This document shows, piece by piece, positions 15,331 to 23,683 of a stretch of 64,000 bases of DNA (its first letter is position 1; the number at the start of each line of letters is the position of its first letter). Source of the DNA: Henriciella sp. GTDB lineage: Bacteria > Pseudomonadota > Alphaproteobacteria > Caulobacterales > Hyphomonadaceae. The notes beneath the pieces were generated by a model, which was not told the DNA's origin, searched no databases, and saw only the letters and a program-made list of their open reading frames with translations. The stretch lies in assembly GCA_017642885.1 (NCBI GenBank), contig JAEPOM010000010.1:1-64000 (forward strand), read 5' to 3'. The translations under genes were made by a program, and so were the position numbers.

Positions 15331-15983
15331 GCAAAGTCATCGAGCACCTTTCGTCGCTCTTTGGTGTGAGCTCCGACCCGAGAGCTTTGGAGGCACTCGC
15401 CCGCGCAGCTTCTGTCATTCAAGCACCAGCTGGCGCTCAGCTGTTTGCGTCCGGAGATCAATGCGAAAGTTTTGTTGTCGTTGCAGACGGGCGAGCCCGA
15501 ATTCAACTCTCAACGAAAACCGGACGAGACATCACACTTTTCCGGCTTGAACGGGGGCAATCTTGCGCGCTGACGACTTCCTGTCTTTTGTCTGAAATCC
15601 CTTATTATGCGGAAGGGGTAGCAGAAACCGATATCGAATTGATTTCGATTCCATCAGTTGCTTTTCGCGATGCATTAGATGCGTCGCCTGAGATGATGAA
15701 AGTATTGCTATCTGACTATGCAAGTCGCATCGGTCATCTCACAGGACTGGTTGATCGGCTGACGTCTCGAGACCTGAACAGTGAAATCGCGGCTTTCTTG
15801 AAAAGCAGAGTGGGCCCAGATAAAATCGTGCCGTGTTCCCACAAAGAAATTGCTGACGAGCTTGGAACAGCTCGTGAAGTCGTGAGCCGAAGACTCAAGG
15901 AATGGGAAAAGCTCGGGTGGGTCAAGCTATTGCGAGGCCGCCTGCTCATACGTGATGAAGAGGCAATCGCCCGATTCATTTAG
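15327..15983 (+). CDS. Crp/Fnr-family transcriptional regulator
   Basis: The 218-residue protein has an N-terminal cyclic-nucleotide-type beta barrel, a long dimer helix (about 123-145) and a C-terminal helix-turn-helix (SHKEIADELGTAREVVSRRL, 171-190). Residues 79-88 read SCALTTSCLL, giving Cys80 and Cys86; Cys46 is also present. Members with this cysteine pair are common beside sulfide and persulfide genes and may sense sulfane sulfur. It lacks the N-terminal cysteine cluster of true Fnr. The TTG start at 15327 overlaps the previous stop; the frame is open upstream to 15252. Confidence 0.88.
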   Translation: MSKVIEHLSSLFGVSSDPRALEALARAASVIQAPAGAQLFASGDQCESFVVVADGRARIQLSTKTGRDITLFRLERGQSCALTTSCLLSEIPYYAEGVAETDIELISIPSVAFRDALDASPEMMKVLLSDYASRIGHLTGLVDRLTSRDLNSEIAAFLKSRVGPDKIVPCSHKEIADELGTAREVVSRRLKEWEKLGWVKLLRGRLLIRDEEAIARFI

Positions 15984-16002
15984 AAGATTGGTAGAGCAGA
16001 AT

Positions 16003-16482
16003 TTACTTCGAACCCGTGTCGTCTTCTTGTTCCAACGCGTCTTGTCGAAACGAGCCAAACTTGTTCTCGACGGGATGTCCGCCTTCTATCCAGGTTTCGA
16101 ACCCACTGTGCGCAGATACATTTGTATAACCTTGCGCAGATAAGGCTTTTTTGACGAGTGAGGCCCGGCTACCGGTCCGGCAATAGAGTATTATTTCGGC
16201 ATTTGCGTCTCGAACATTTTTTGCGAACTCAAACTCTGCGGTGCCGCGCGGCATAGAGATGGCGCCAGGGATATGACCGACTTCGAAATCACCGTTAGAC
16301 CGAACGTCCACGAGCATAAGGTCTGCGTTGCTGGATTGGCGCTCCAAAATGTAGGAATTATCTACGAATTCGATGCCGTCCTTAGCAGCAGCCGCGACCT
16401 CTTCGAGTGTCATCAATTCTTCTGCTGACGCGGTGAGCGCGATGAAACATCCTGATACAGCTATCACAAATGATCTGATCAT
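16003..16482 (-). CDS. exported single-domain rhodanese
   Basis: This 159-residue protein has a signal peptide (about 1-20, ending TASA) and a rhodanese domain with LMLVDVRSNGDFEVGHIPGA and the active loop CRTGSRAS (Cys101). It is the third exported rhodanese of the module. It is convergent with the Crp/Fnr gene. It likely transfers sulfane sulfur in the periplasm. Confidence 0.88.
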   Translation of the reverse strand: MIRSFVIAVSGCFIALTASAEELMTLEEVAAAAKDGIEFVDNSYILERQSSNADLMLVDVRSNGDFEVGHIPGAISMPRGTAEFEFAKNVRDANAEIILYCRTGSRASLVKKALSAQGYTNVSAHSGFETWIEGGHPVENKFGSFRQDALEQEDDTGSK

Positions 16483-16593
16483 TTTCCAAACCTCTAAATG
16501 CTCTGCTCCAGATAAACTGGCTCGCAGCTTAACTCCATATCAGAGCTGTTCCCAAGTGAAACTAAGGGCCGGGTCTTCGGAAGCAAGCCAGCG

Positions 16594-17853
16594 TCATGAG
16601 CCATATTGAATAGAAACTTTATACCCACTCATAGACATTGGCTTTATGGGGAGATGTTGCGGGCGCGCATCGGTTGCTGTTTTCTCCTGCCCGCTCACGA
16701 CTTCCGGTGAATAGTTCATCAGTTTCCCCAATTCTCTGGTGATTCCGGCATTGGCATTTCTTACTGGCGCGGCTCCAAGGTGCGCATAGCGCGCGGTGGT
16801 TTGAGCTTGCGTATGGCCTAATAGTTTTCCGATGATCGGTAGTCCCAGATTCTGGGAAGCGGCGATCGACGCAAACGTATGCCGCAAGTCATGGATTCTT
16901 ACGTCTGGGATCTTGGCGGATATTCTGATCCGACGCCATGGTTTTTGAAAATCCGTGAGATGCTGACCAGGCACAATCCCCCGAATGACAAATGGATTGT
17001 CAGCTGCTTGCGGAATCGATTTTAGGATCGCTGTTGTTTCTGGGGTCAGATAGATTGTCTTTTTACCAGTTTTTGAATCTTCTAGACGTAATTCGCCACG
17101 CTCAAAGTCGACTTCTCTCCATCGAAGATACTGGATCTCACCAAGACGGCATCCTGTAAATATGAGGAGTCTGAAAGCCGCCGCCGACATGGGCGAGAGT
17201 GTTTCTTCGAGATCCAATGCTCGAAACAAACGTACAAGTTCTTCTTTCGAGAGGAAGCGCTCTCTTTTCTCTTCTTTGAACCTTTTTACACGCATGCACG
17301 GGTTAGCTTTCTCGCCGCGTAAATCCCAAACTTCTGCTTGAGAAATCATCTTTGAGAATGTGCCTAACACGCGATTTGCTTGGTAAGGTCTATCGGAGAG
17401 GCTTTGATGGAGTTGTGCTGCATCGCTGCGGCTTATCTCCAAAACCTTCTTCTCACCCAGCAATGGAACAATATAAAGCTCGATGTTGCGCGTGTACTCG
17501 CTTTGAGTCGAAGGCTTCAAATGATACGGGATGTAGTTTGCTTTAAACCGTTCCGCGAGATCAGAAATCGTTGGAGCTTTCGCGTCCTCTGCTAAGTCGC
17601 CGATTATGTCTTCCCCGCCTGAAGCTGCTCCAATCAAAACTTGAGCCCGTCTTCTTGCTTCGTCGGCTTTTACAGAGCTCGTGCGTCCGAGCACCTTCTT
17701 TCTCTGCTTTCCTTCCACCCGGAAATGAACGATGTATGACATCGTGAGGTTGCGGTTCACCCGCAGGCCAAACCCTTTGAGGTCTGGATCCCAATAGGTC
17801 TCTCCAACGTCAGATGCGCTCAGAGAGTTTACAAATTTCTGCGTGATTTTCAT
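16594..17853 (-). CDS. tyrosine recombinase (phage/island integrase)
   Basis: The protein has 419 residues. An N-terminal arm-binding domain (about 1-80, DUF4102-like) and a core-binding domain (95-190) precede the catalytic domain with TGCRLGEI (Arg236), HDLRHTFA (His321, Arg324), GHTQ (His347) and the nucleophile Tyr356 in ARYAHLG. All catalytic residues are present. The ATG at 17853 follows a GAGGTGG site; the frame is open for 33 further codons upstream. The gene points away from a tRNA remnant about 200 bp to its right, which is the expected attachment site. It marks the edge of an integrated element. Confidence 0.95.
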   Translation of the reverse strand: MKITQKFVNSLSASDVGETYWDPDLKGFGLRVNRNLTMSYIVHFRVEGKQRKKVLGRTSSVKADEARRRAQVLIGAASGGEDIIGDLAEDAKAPTISDLAERFKANYIPYHLKPSTQSEYTRNIELYIVPLLGEKKVLEISRSDAAQLHQSLSDRPYQANRVLGTFSKMISQAEVWDLRGEKANPCMRVKRFKEEKRERFLSKEELVRLFRALDLEETLSPMSAAAFRLLIFTGCRLGEIQYLRWREVDFERGELRLEDSKTGKKTIYLTPETTAILKSIPQAADNPFVIRGIVPGQHLTDFQKPWRRIRISAKIPDVRIHDLRHTFASIAASQNLGLPIIGKLLGHTQAQTTARYAHLGAAPVRNANAGITRELGKLMNYSPEVVSGQEKTATDARPQHLPIKPMSMSGYKVSIQYGS

Positions 17854-18054
17854 CTGCCACCTCACAATTCTCGTTGGCCAGATGATACAATTTAGGGTCG
17901 CTCCATGGTAGCAGATAATCGAGAACGAGCGGGTTGAGCCGGGAAATTCCAAGAAATCGAATTTCCTTATTAATGCAATAATATCAATACGTTACGGACA
18001 AATCGAGATTTTCAATTATATATCGAGATGATATGGGAATTAGCCCGGGGGCGA

Positions 18055-18099
18055 CTCATAACCTGAAGGTCGTAGGTTCAAATCCTACTCCCGCACCCA
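18055..18099 (+). other. 3' remnant of initiator tRNA-Met, candidate attachment site
   Basis: From the anticodon loop (CTCATAA) through AACCTGAAGGTC, the T arm (GTAGG TTCAAAT CCTAC) and the acceptor strand to CCA, this matches the 3' half of a bacterial initiator tRNA. The base before CCA is C rather than the usual A. The 5' half is missing: the sequence upstream cannot form the anticodon stem, D arm or acceptor. Tyrosine recombinases often cross over at the anticodon loop, so this is the expected footprint of integration. The gap 17854-18230 otherwise holds only AT-rich sequence and the terminator below. Confidence 0.82.
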
Positions 18100-18104
18100 A
18101 TAAA

Positions 18105-18143
18105 CCCCTGAAAATCTTCGGATTTTCGGGGGTTTTCCTTTTT
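18105..18143 (+). terminator. rho-independent terminator after the tRNA remnant
   Basis: CCCCTGAAAATC, loop TTCG, then GATTTTCGGGGG forms a strong hairpin with one bulged T, followed by TTTTCCTTTTT. It was probably the terminator of the original tRNA gene and stays on the chromosomal side. Confidence 0.85.
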
Positions 18144-18230
18144 GCGGACGTTTGCGCGCTTGCACGTACGGTTCGGTGTATCTATCGCTTAGTGATACGT
18201 TCAGATTTGTTCGCGATGACGGGAGTGACC

Positions 18231-19199
18231 ATGATCACCAAAAAAGACTTGCTGCGTTTTGTTCCGGCGATTTCTATCTTGGTGACAAGTGCCTGCACCT
18301 CCCATCCGCCATCAACGGCATCGCAACCCATTATCGACATGCATCGCCATGCGCCGCTGGCCAGTTCGTTTGAAAGCGATGATGGACCGGCAGCGACGGC
18401 GGATGAGTTGAGCGAACAGAATGTCGTACTCTCGCTCGTATCAATCACATCACCAATGCAAGCCGAGCAATGGTACGATGGCGCCACCGGGACGTTTATT
18501 CTCGGCGCGATGATGCCCTGTCCGAGAAATTTGGCTGAAAGATATGATTGCTTCCCCGAAACGGATGGATTGCCCGATATCTCTTGGTTGAGAGAAAGCG
18601 TCGAATCTGGATTGATTGGGGCGTTCCATGAGATGATGTTCAATTATGATGGGACGCCTCCAGATAGTCCTAAAATGGCGCCTTACTGGGCTCTCGCTGC
18701 GGAGTTTGGCGTGCCTGTTGGCGTGCATGCCTGGAGCGGCCCACCGCCGGGACGGTCTATCCGAGCAAATCCCAACTGCTGTCCGGATTATGATGGCGAC
18801 ATGGGCAATCCCAAGCATTTGCGGACGGTCCTGCAGCGTCATCCTGGTCTCAAAATCTGGCTTCAGCATGTTGGATCCGATGGCAATGCGTCACCCGAAC
18901 TCTGGGACGAAACGCTAAGTCTGCTCTCGGACTTTCCGAACGTGTATCTTGATATGTCGATCACAAATAGTTTGTTGCCCGTTGAGGCCTATGAAGCCGG
19001 TCTCGTTCGGTTGGTCGATGCTGGTTTTGGCGATCGCATTATGCTCGGTAGCGATAATGTTCCGCTCGCTCTAATCCTCGGACGATTGAGCGAGCTGGAA
19101 GGTGTCTCAGATCTACAGCGGTCGGCAATCCTCTATAACAACGCCGCGGATTTTTTGGAGCTAGATGGCGAGACGCGCCGTGAACATCATGGCCGGTAG
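18231..19199 (+). CDS. amidohydrolase-family putative lipoprotein
   Basis: The 322-residue protein has a hydrophobic leader ending VTSAC (Cys22), a weak lipobox, then a TIM-barrel metal hydrolase. It has IIDMHRH (His38, His40) as the N-terminal metal pair, GVHAWSG, IWLQHVGSDG and LGSDNVPL near the end, where the last aspartate is the expected catalytic one. It belongs to the amidohydrolase_2 type. The substrate is unknown. The ATG at 18231 follows GGGAG at good spacing. It is the first gene outside the element edge. Confidence 0.78.
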   Translation: MITKKDLLRFVPAISILVTSACTSHPPSTASQPIIDMHRHAPLASSFESDDGPAATADELSEQNVVLSLVSITSPMQAEQWYDGATGTFILGAMMPCPRNLAERYDCFPETDGLPDISWLRESVESGLIGAFHEMMFNYDGTPPDSPKMAPYWALAAEFGVPVGVHAWSGPPPGRSIRANPNCCPDYDGDMGNPKHLRTVLQRHPGLKIWLQHVGSDGNASPELWDETLSLLSDFPNVYLDMSITNSLLPVEAYEAGLVRLVDAGFGDRIMLGSDNVPLALILGRLSELEGVSDLQRSAILYNNAADFLELDGETRREHHGR

Positions 19200-19300
19200 C
19201 TATCCATTGAGTGCGCAATTGGCTTAGCCGCGCGTACGGCTTCCTCAGGACGCCAAAGCCGATCATCTTCGTTCGTTCTGACGATGTGTGTAGACGTCGG

Positions 19301-20179
19301 CTACGCGTTAGCTTCTGTTCCATCAAAGACCGTACTGAGTGCTTCAATCTCACGCTGCATATGCTGTCGAAACAGCGTCACGCGTTTGGTTCGTTTCAGG
19401 TCGCGATGATAGAGCAGCCATAGGCCAAGCTCGTGCTTCTTTTCAGGTTCTCGAAACCTGACCAGACCCGGTTCGTTGTCGCCCAAGAAGCATGGCAGGA
19501 AGCCGACGCCTAAGCCCTCTCGCAATGCTGCCACTGTTAGCGATGTGTCATCCACACAAAACGAATGATCAAGTTGTGGCCAGGCCTGTTTGGTCCAGGT
19601 GCGATGAAAGTCGCAACAATCGACACCGACCCATTTTTCCACGGCGCGTCCCGCGGCAACCGCCGCGCAATACTCCTTCGACCCGTACACGGCTGAGGCG
19701 ACTGTAACCAGCCGCGTGCCGATAAGCGTCTCGCCGGGTGTATTGGTTTGTCGCAGAGCCACATCGGCGTCTCGCTCAGCCAACCGGACGGAGTTATTGG
19801 TGACTTCAAGCCGAAGGTCTATGTTCGGGTAAGCTGCATTGAAGCGCGCAAACAAGGGCATCAAGACTGTTGAGGCCATATTCGCAATCGCTGTGACATG
19901 CAGTTTGCCCGATGGCGCATCGCTCTCGCCAGAGCTTGCGGCCTCAAAATGCAGTAATTCTCTTTCCATTCGGGTCGCGGATTCGGTCAGTTTATGACCG
20001 GCCTCGGTCAGCACGTAGCCGTTTGCGCTTCGCTCAACCAACGGCGTCGCTAGGGCTTTTTCAAGCGCATGAATGCGTCGCGAGATGGTCGAGTGCTGAA
20101 CATTCAGCCGCTTTGCCGCCGCGCTAAAAGAACCTTCTCGCGCAAAGGCCAGGAACATTCTTGCATCATCCCAGTCCAC
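19301..20179 (-). CDS. LysR-family transcriptional regulator
   Basis: The 292-residue regulator has an N-terminal helix-turn-helix (GSFSAAAKRLNVQHSTISRR, residues 16-35) and a periplasmic-binding-protein-like effector domain. It is divergent from the MddA-like methyltransferase gene, which it probably controls. The gap holds a perfect palindrome 15 bp upstream of its start. Confidence 0.93.
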   Translation of the reverse strand: MDWDDARMFLAFAREGSFSAAAKRLNVQHSTISRRIHALEKALATPLVERSANGYVLTEAGHKLTESATRMERELLHFEAASSGESDAPSGKLHVTAIANMASTVLMPLFARFNAAYPNIDLRLEVTNNSVRLAERDADVALRQTNTPGETLIGTRLVTVASAVYGSKEYCAAVAAGRAVEKWVGVDCCDFHRTWTKQAWPQLDHSFCVDDTSLTVAALREGLGVGFLPCFLGDNEPGLVRFREPEKKHELGLWLLYHRDLKRTKRVTLFRQHMQREIEALSTVFDGTEANA

Positions 20180-20194
20180 CGCATCCCTCCTTGA

Positions 20195-20212
20195 CTGTGC
20201 ATTTTTGCACAG
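20195..20212. promoter_or_regulatory. palindrome CTGTGCA-TTTT-TGCACAG, candidate operator
   Basis: Two exact 7-bp arms flank TTTT, centred 24 bp upstream of the LysR start and about 120 bp from the divergent mddA-like start. The position fits autoregulation by the LysR protein or a site for another dimeric regulator. It is not a terminator because no T-tract follows. Confidence 0.5.
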
Positions 20213-20323
20213 CGATTTTCGATTTTTCTGGAATACCCGCTAATGAATGCACATGCGAGTCTCCACAAATAATTAGTTGAAACAACGCGCATTCAGTGGA
20301 GCGCGATGACCGGGGAGAACAAA

Positions 20324-21049
20324 ATGACGAAAACCATGATTCTGATTTATGGCGTCGCTTCTTACTTTGTGGGGGTAGCGGGGTTGGTTTGTATTATCGC
20401 GGCCTTAGCCGGATTTATTCAATATGGCTTCTGGCTGGACGGAGCGGAATCCATGCTTGGTCCGATTGCGTGGAACTTCCTATTGGTGGCGATCTGGGGC
20501 GCGATCCACACGCTGATGGCGCGGCCAGGATTCAAATCAGTTCTAACCAAATTCATTCCCGAGGCTGCCGAACGGGCGACTTATGTTCTGGTCGCGGGTT
20601 TAACCAGTGTGGCGCTCATCGGTTTCTGGCAGAACATTCCAGGTCAAGTCTGGCTGATCGAATCCAGCGGGCTTGTTTATGTGCTTTGGGCTGTTTTCGT
20701 CTTCGGCTGGGTGTTCTTGCTCGCCGCTACATTTGCGATCAATCACTTTGACCTCTTTGGACTTCGGCAGGTCTTTTTGAATTTTAAGGAGCAACCGCGC
20801 CCACCGCTTCATTTTGTCAAACGAGCTATGTACAAATATGTCCGACACCCCATTCAAACCGGAGTGTTGATTGGCATATGGGCGACGCCATACATGTCCA
20901 TGACGCAAATTGTGCTGAGCGTCGGATTCACGGTCTACATCTTCGTCGGGCTGTGGTTTGAGGAGCGCGATTTGATCAACGAGCATGGCGACGCGTATTT
21001 GCAATATCGCCGCGAAGCCGGGAAGCTTTTCCCAAAGTTCGGTGGGTAG
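20324..21049 (+). CDS. mddA: methanethiol S-methyltransferase-like membrane protein (MddA/NnrU family)
   Basis: The 241-residue protein has about six membrane helices and the family pattern INHFDLFGLRQV, then YKYVRHPIQTG, then EERDLINEHGDAYLQYRRE at the C-terminus. MddA methylates methanethiol to dimethyl sulfide using S-adenosylmethionine. NnrU-type relatives share the same fold, so the substrate is likely but not certain. The ATG at 20324 follows GGGGAG; an in-frame ATG at 20306 also has a GGAG. It is divergent from a LysR gene and is followed by a GFA-family gene, 28 bp on. Confidence 0.78.
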   Translation: MTKTMILIYGVASYFVGVAGLVCIIAALAGFIQYGFWLDGAESMLGPIAWNFLLVAIWGAIHTLMARPGFKSVLTKFIPEAAERATYVLVAGLTSVALIGFWQNIPGQVWLIESSGLVYVLWAVFVFGWVFLLAATFAINHFDLFGLRQVFLNFKEQPRPPLHFVKRAMYKYVRHPIQTGVLIGIWATPYMSMTQIVLSVGFTVYIFVGLWFEERDLINEHGDAYLQYRREAGKLFPKFGG

Positions 21050-21077
21050 CGATCCCAATTGAATGGAGACTCTTGAG

Positions 21078-21581
21078 ATGACGAAGAGAATCGAAGGTGG
21101 CTGCACATGCGGCGAGGTCCGCTACGAAGTCTTATCCACCCCCTTGGTCGTTCACTGTTGTCATTGCCGCTGGTGTCAGCGGCAAACCGGAACTGCGTTC
21201 GCGCTCAATGCGCTGATTGAAGCGGAGCATGTGCGGGTGACCAAAGGAGACGTTGAGATCCTGCCCGTGTCATCGCCCAGCGGCAGAGGGCAAACGATCG
21301 CGCGATGCCAAAGCTGCCGCATCGCCGTTTGGAGCAATTACCATATGGGTGGGTTGCGCGATTTTATTCGCTTCATACGCGTCGGCACGCTGGATAATCC
21401 AGACCTGATGCCGCCGGATGTTCATATCTTTACGTCGACGAAACAACCCTGGTTCCGGTTGCCCGACGATGACAAAGCTTATGCTGAATTTTACCCTTAT
21501 GAAGATGTTTGGTCGGCAGATTGTCTGGCGCGACGGGAAGCGCTTTTCGAGGAAGCCGGAATAGAAATTCCGCAAAGGTAA
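21078..21581 (+). CDS. GFA-family (glutathione-dependent formaldehyde-activating-like) protein
   Basis: The 167-residue protein has the GFA zinc-binding layout: GGCTCGEVRYE (Cys9, Cys11), VHCCHCRWCQ (Cys28, Cys30, Cys33) and ARCQSCRIAVW (Cys77, Cys80). The family is named for a formaldehyde-glutathione enzyme, but most members have no proven activity. It probably shares the MddA-like transcript. The start at 21078 matches the family N-terminus. Confidence 0.88.
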   Translation: MTKRIEGGCTCGEVRYEVLSTPLVVHCCHCRWCQRQTGTAFALNALIEAEHVRVTKGDVEILPVSSPSGRGQTIARCQSCRIAVWSNYHMGGLRDFIRFIRVGTLDNPDLMPPDVHIFTSTKQPWFRLPDDDKAYAEFYPYEDVWSADCLARREALFEEAGIEIPQR

Positions 21582-21613
21582 AGCTCTCTTCTGCCCTTGG
21601 GTTTTGGCGTAGG

Positions 21614-22522
21614 CTAGCCCGATTGCAACAGTTCCTGGAGCAGGAAGTCCACGGTCGCCTTGATCTTGTTCAGGCGGTATTTCGGTTGGTTGTAGAGTAG
21701 GTAGATGCCGCCGGTCTCGCTGCGTGTGATGGACAGGGATGCGTCTTCCATCGTCACTTCAACCAACTCACCGGACGCAAGTTCTGGCTGAATTCCCCAG
21801 CCAAAAAAAAGTCCGAGGCCTGCGCCGGCAAGGGCCTGTTCGACCAGTTCACGTCCGACATTGCAGATGAAGACCGGATGGGTCTGAACGTCTTGCCAAC
21901 CTGCTTCGGTCTTTGCGTGCCAGTCGATCAATCGGTTTGGGCCGCGATACATCAGGGTCGGATGCGCAGCGAGATCCTCGAGCCTACGCGGCGCGCCGTG
22001 CGCCGCGAGATAAGCCGGGGATGCAACGAGCTTCATCGTGCTGTCGGCGAGCTTACGCGCAATCGCGCGGTCGGGTAGGTCCGCCGTCGCGCGGATGGCG
22101 ATGTCGACCTCATGGCTCGCCAGATTGTAGACCTGATCGGTCAGTTCTACATCAATGATCAGGTCTGGATACTTGGCCCGCAGCTTGTGAATGGCGGGCA
22201 TGAGCAAGACGCGCCCATAGCCTGGATTGGCGGTGATCCGCAACAGACCGCTCGGCGCACTCGGGCGGTCATTGATTAGGGCCTTCGCGTGATCGAGCGA
22301 TTTCAGGGCCGGTCGCACCTGCTCGAGATAGACGCTGCCGAGCTCGGTCAGGCTAACGCTGCGCGTCGTGCGGTTGAGCAAGGTGGTGCCGAGATGAGCT
22401 TCCAAGTCTTGCACCCTGCGGGAAACAGACGAGGCCGGCACGCCCACGGCTCGCGCCGCCGCAGTGAAGCTGCCAAGCTCAGCAACTTTGACGAAATATT
22501 CGATCGCGCGCAGTTGATCCAT
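21614..22522 (-). CDS. LysR-family transcriptional regulator
   Basis: The 302-residue protein starts MDQLRAIEYFVKVAELGSF and has the helix-turn-helix AARAVGVPASSVSRRVQDLE followed by an effector-binding domain of the CrgA/AphB-like class. The start at 22522 is fixed by the family N-terminus; the frame runs open for 115 codons upstream but overlaps the divergent gene. It is divergent from the MECR-like reductase and probably regulates it. Confidence 0.93.
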   Translation of the reverse strand: MDQLRAIEYFVKVAELGSFTAAARAVGVPASSVSRRVQDLEAHLGTTLLNRTTRSVSLTELGSVYLEQVRPALKSLDHAKALINDRPSAPSGLLRITANPGYGRVLLMPAIHKLRAKYPDLIIDVELTDQVYNLASHEVDIAIRATADLPDRAIARKLADSTMKLVASPAYLAAHGAPRRLEDLAAHPTLMYRGPNRLIDWHAKTEAGWQDVQTHPVFICNVGRELVEQALAGAGLGLFFGWGIQPELASGELVEVTMEDASLSITRSETGGIYLLYNQPKYRLNKIKATVDFLLQELLQSG

Positions 22523-22577
22523 GCCGGGCTCCGAGTCTGTTAGGTTGACGGGAGCATCATAGATTGTTGTCGTAAAG

Positions 22578-22590
22578 GCAATACAATTGC
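22578..22590. promoter_or_regulatory. small dyad GCAAT-ACA-ATTGC in the LysR / reductase gap
   Basis: An exact 5-bp inverted repeat, flanked more widely by GTAAA and TTTAC (22572-22599), lies between the divergent starts. This is a plausible LysR binding site; short arms make it tentative. Confidence 0.35.
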
Positions 22591-22667
22591 ACGATTTACC
22601 TGATTTTTCAAAGGTGAGTGTGCCCATATCTACCAGTTTCAGCATTAGACATGAACTGGAGACCATT

Positions 22668-23651
22668 ATGAATATCATCGAACACGAAACCTTGGGTGTA
22701 CCAGCCGAGGTGCTTAAACTGAAACAAATCCCGGACCAGGCCCCAGGGGCTGGCGAAGTGCGGGTACAAATCCTTGCGACCCCGATCCATCCTGCAAGCC
22801 TGTTGCAGATCTCAGGACAATATGCGGCCGCGCCAGAACTGCCCGCGATTCCGGGCGGCGAAGGCATCGGCCGTGTCGTCGAAATCGGCGAAGGCGTTCA
22901 GCATTTGCAAGTCGGCCAGAACGTGCTGCTGGCAGGCGTTGGCGGCACCTGGCGAGATGAAATCGTAGCGCCCGCGACGGGCTTTATCCCGGCACCTCCC
23001 GGAGATGCAGAGCAATTGGCGATGCTCGCTGTGAACCCGATGACGGCGCACTTGATGCTGGCCGACTTTGTCGACTTGCAGCCTGGCGACTGGATCATTC
23101 AAAGCGCCGCCAACTCTGCGGTCGGTGAAATGGTCATCCAGCTGGCTGCGCAGAAAGGCATCAAGACGGTCAATATTGTCCGCCGCGAAGACTTGCTCCT
23201 GCCGCTCAAATCGCTTGGCGGAACAATCGCGCTGGTTGACGGACCCGACCTTGCCGACCGCGTCCGCGAGGTGACCGGCGGGGCCGAGATCAAGATTGCG
23301 TTCGATTGCGTCGGCGGAGACACGTATGAGCGCTTGGTTGAGACGCTCGGATATGGCGCACCGATTGTGAGCTATGGCACGTTGTCTGGAAAACAGCCGG
23401 AGCTAAACATGCGTGCTCTGATTGCCAATGATGTGCGGCCGCGCGGATTCTGGCTACAGAAATGGTACGGGACGGCGAGTGCCGAGCAAAAGCAGGCGGC
23501 GATGGGTGCGCTAGCGCCGCTGATTGCAAGTGGGGCTGTAAAGACCCGGATCGACTCTCGCTTCCCGCTGGAAGAGATCGCTGAAGCGGTAACCCGCGCG
23601 GCGGCCAATGGTCGGGACGGCAAAGTGCTGCTGACGCCGAGTATCGCCTAA
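22668..23651 (+). CDS. MECR/quinone-oxidoreductase-like MDR-family reductase
   Basis: The 327-residue protein is a medium-chain dehydrogenase/reductase without the catalytic zinc cysteines. It has PGGEGIGRVVEIGEGV and QSAANSAVGEMVIQLAAQKG, with the nucleotide-binding region as in mitochondrial-type trans-2-enoyl reductases. It would reduce a C=C bond using NADPH. The ATG at 22668 follows GGAGA. It is divergent from a LysR gene and precedes a MAPEG gene by 32 bp, suggesting an electrophile-detoxifying pair. Confidence 0.85.
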   Translation: MNIIEHETLGVPAEVLKLKQIPDQAPGAGEVRVQILATPIHPASLLQISGQYAAAPELPAIPGGEGIGRVVEIGEGVQHLQVGQNVLLAGVGGTWRDEIVAPATGFIPAPPGDAEQLAMLAVNPMTAHLMLADFVDLQPGDWIIQSAANSAVGEMVIQLAAQKGIKTVNIVRREDLLLPLKSLGGTIALVDGPDLADRVREVTGGAEIKIAFDCVGGDTYERLVETLGYGAPIVSYGTLSGKQPELNMRALIANDVRPRGFWLQKWYGTASAEQKQAAMGALAPLIASGAVKTRIDSRFPLEEIAEAVTRAAANGRDGKVLLTPSIA

Positions 23652-23683
23652 CGGCGTCGTGATCTGAGGAAAGGAACACCGAA

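Noticed and set aside
18033-18099. Functional initiator tRNA-Met
   Set aside because: Only the 3' half from the anticodon loop is present. The anticodon stem, D arm and 5' acceptor strand cannot pair, and the base before CCA is C.
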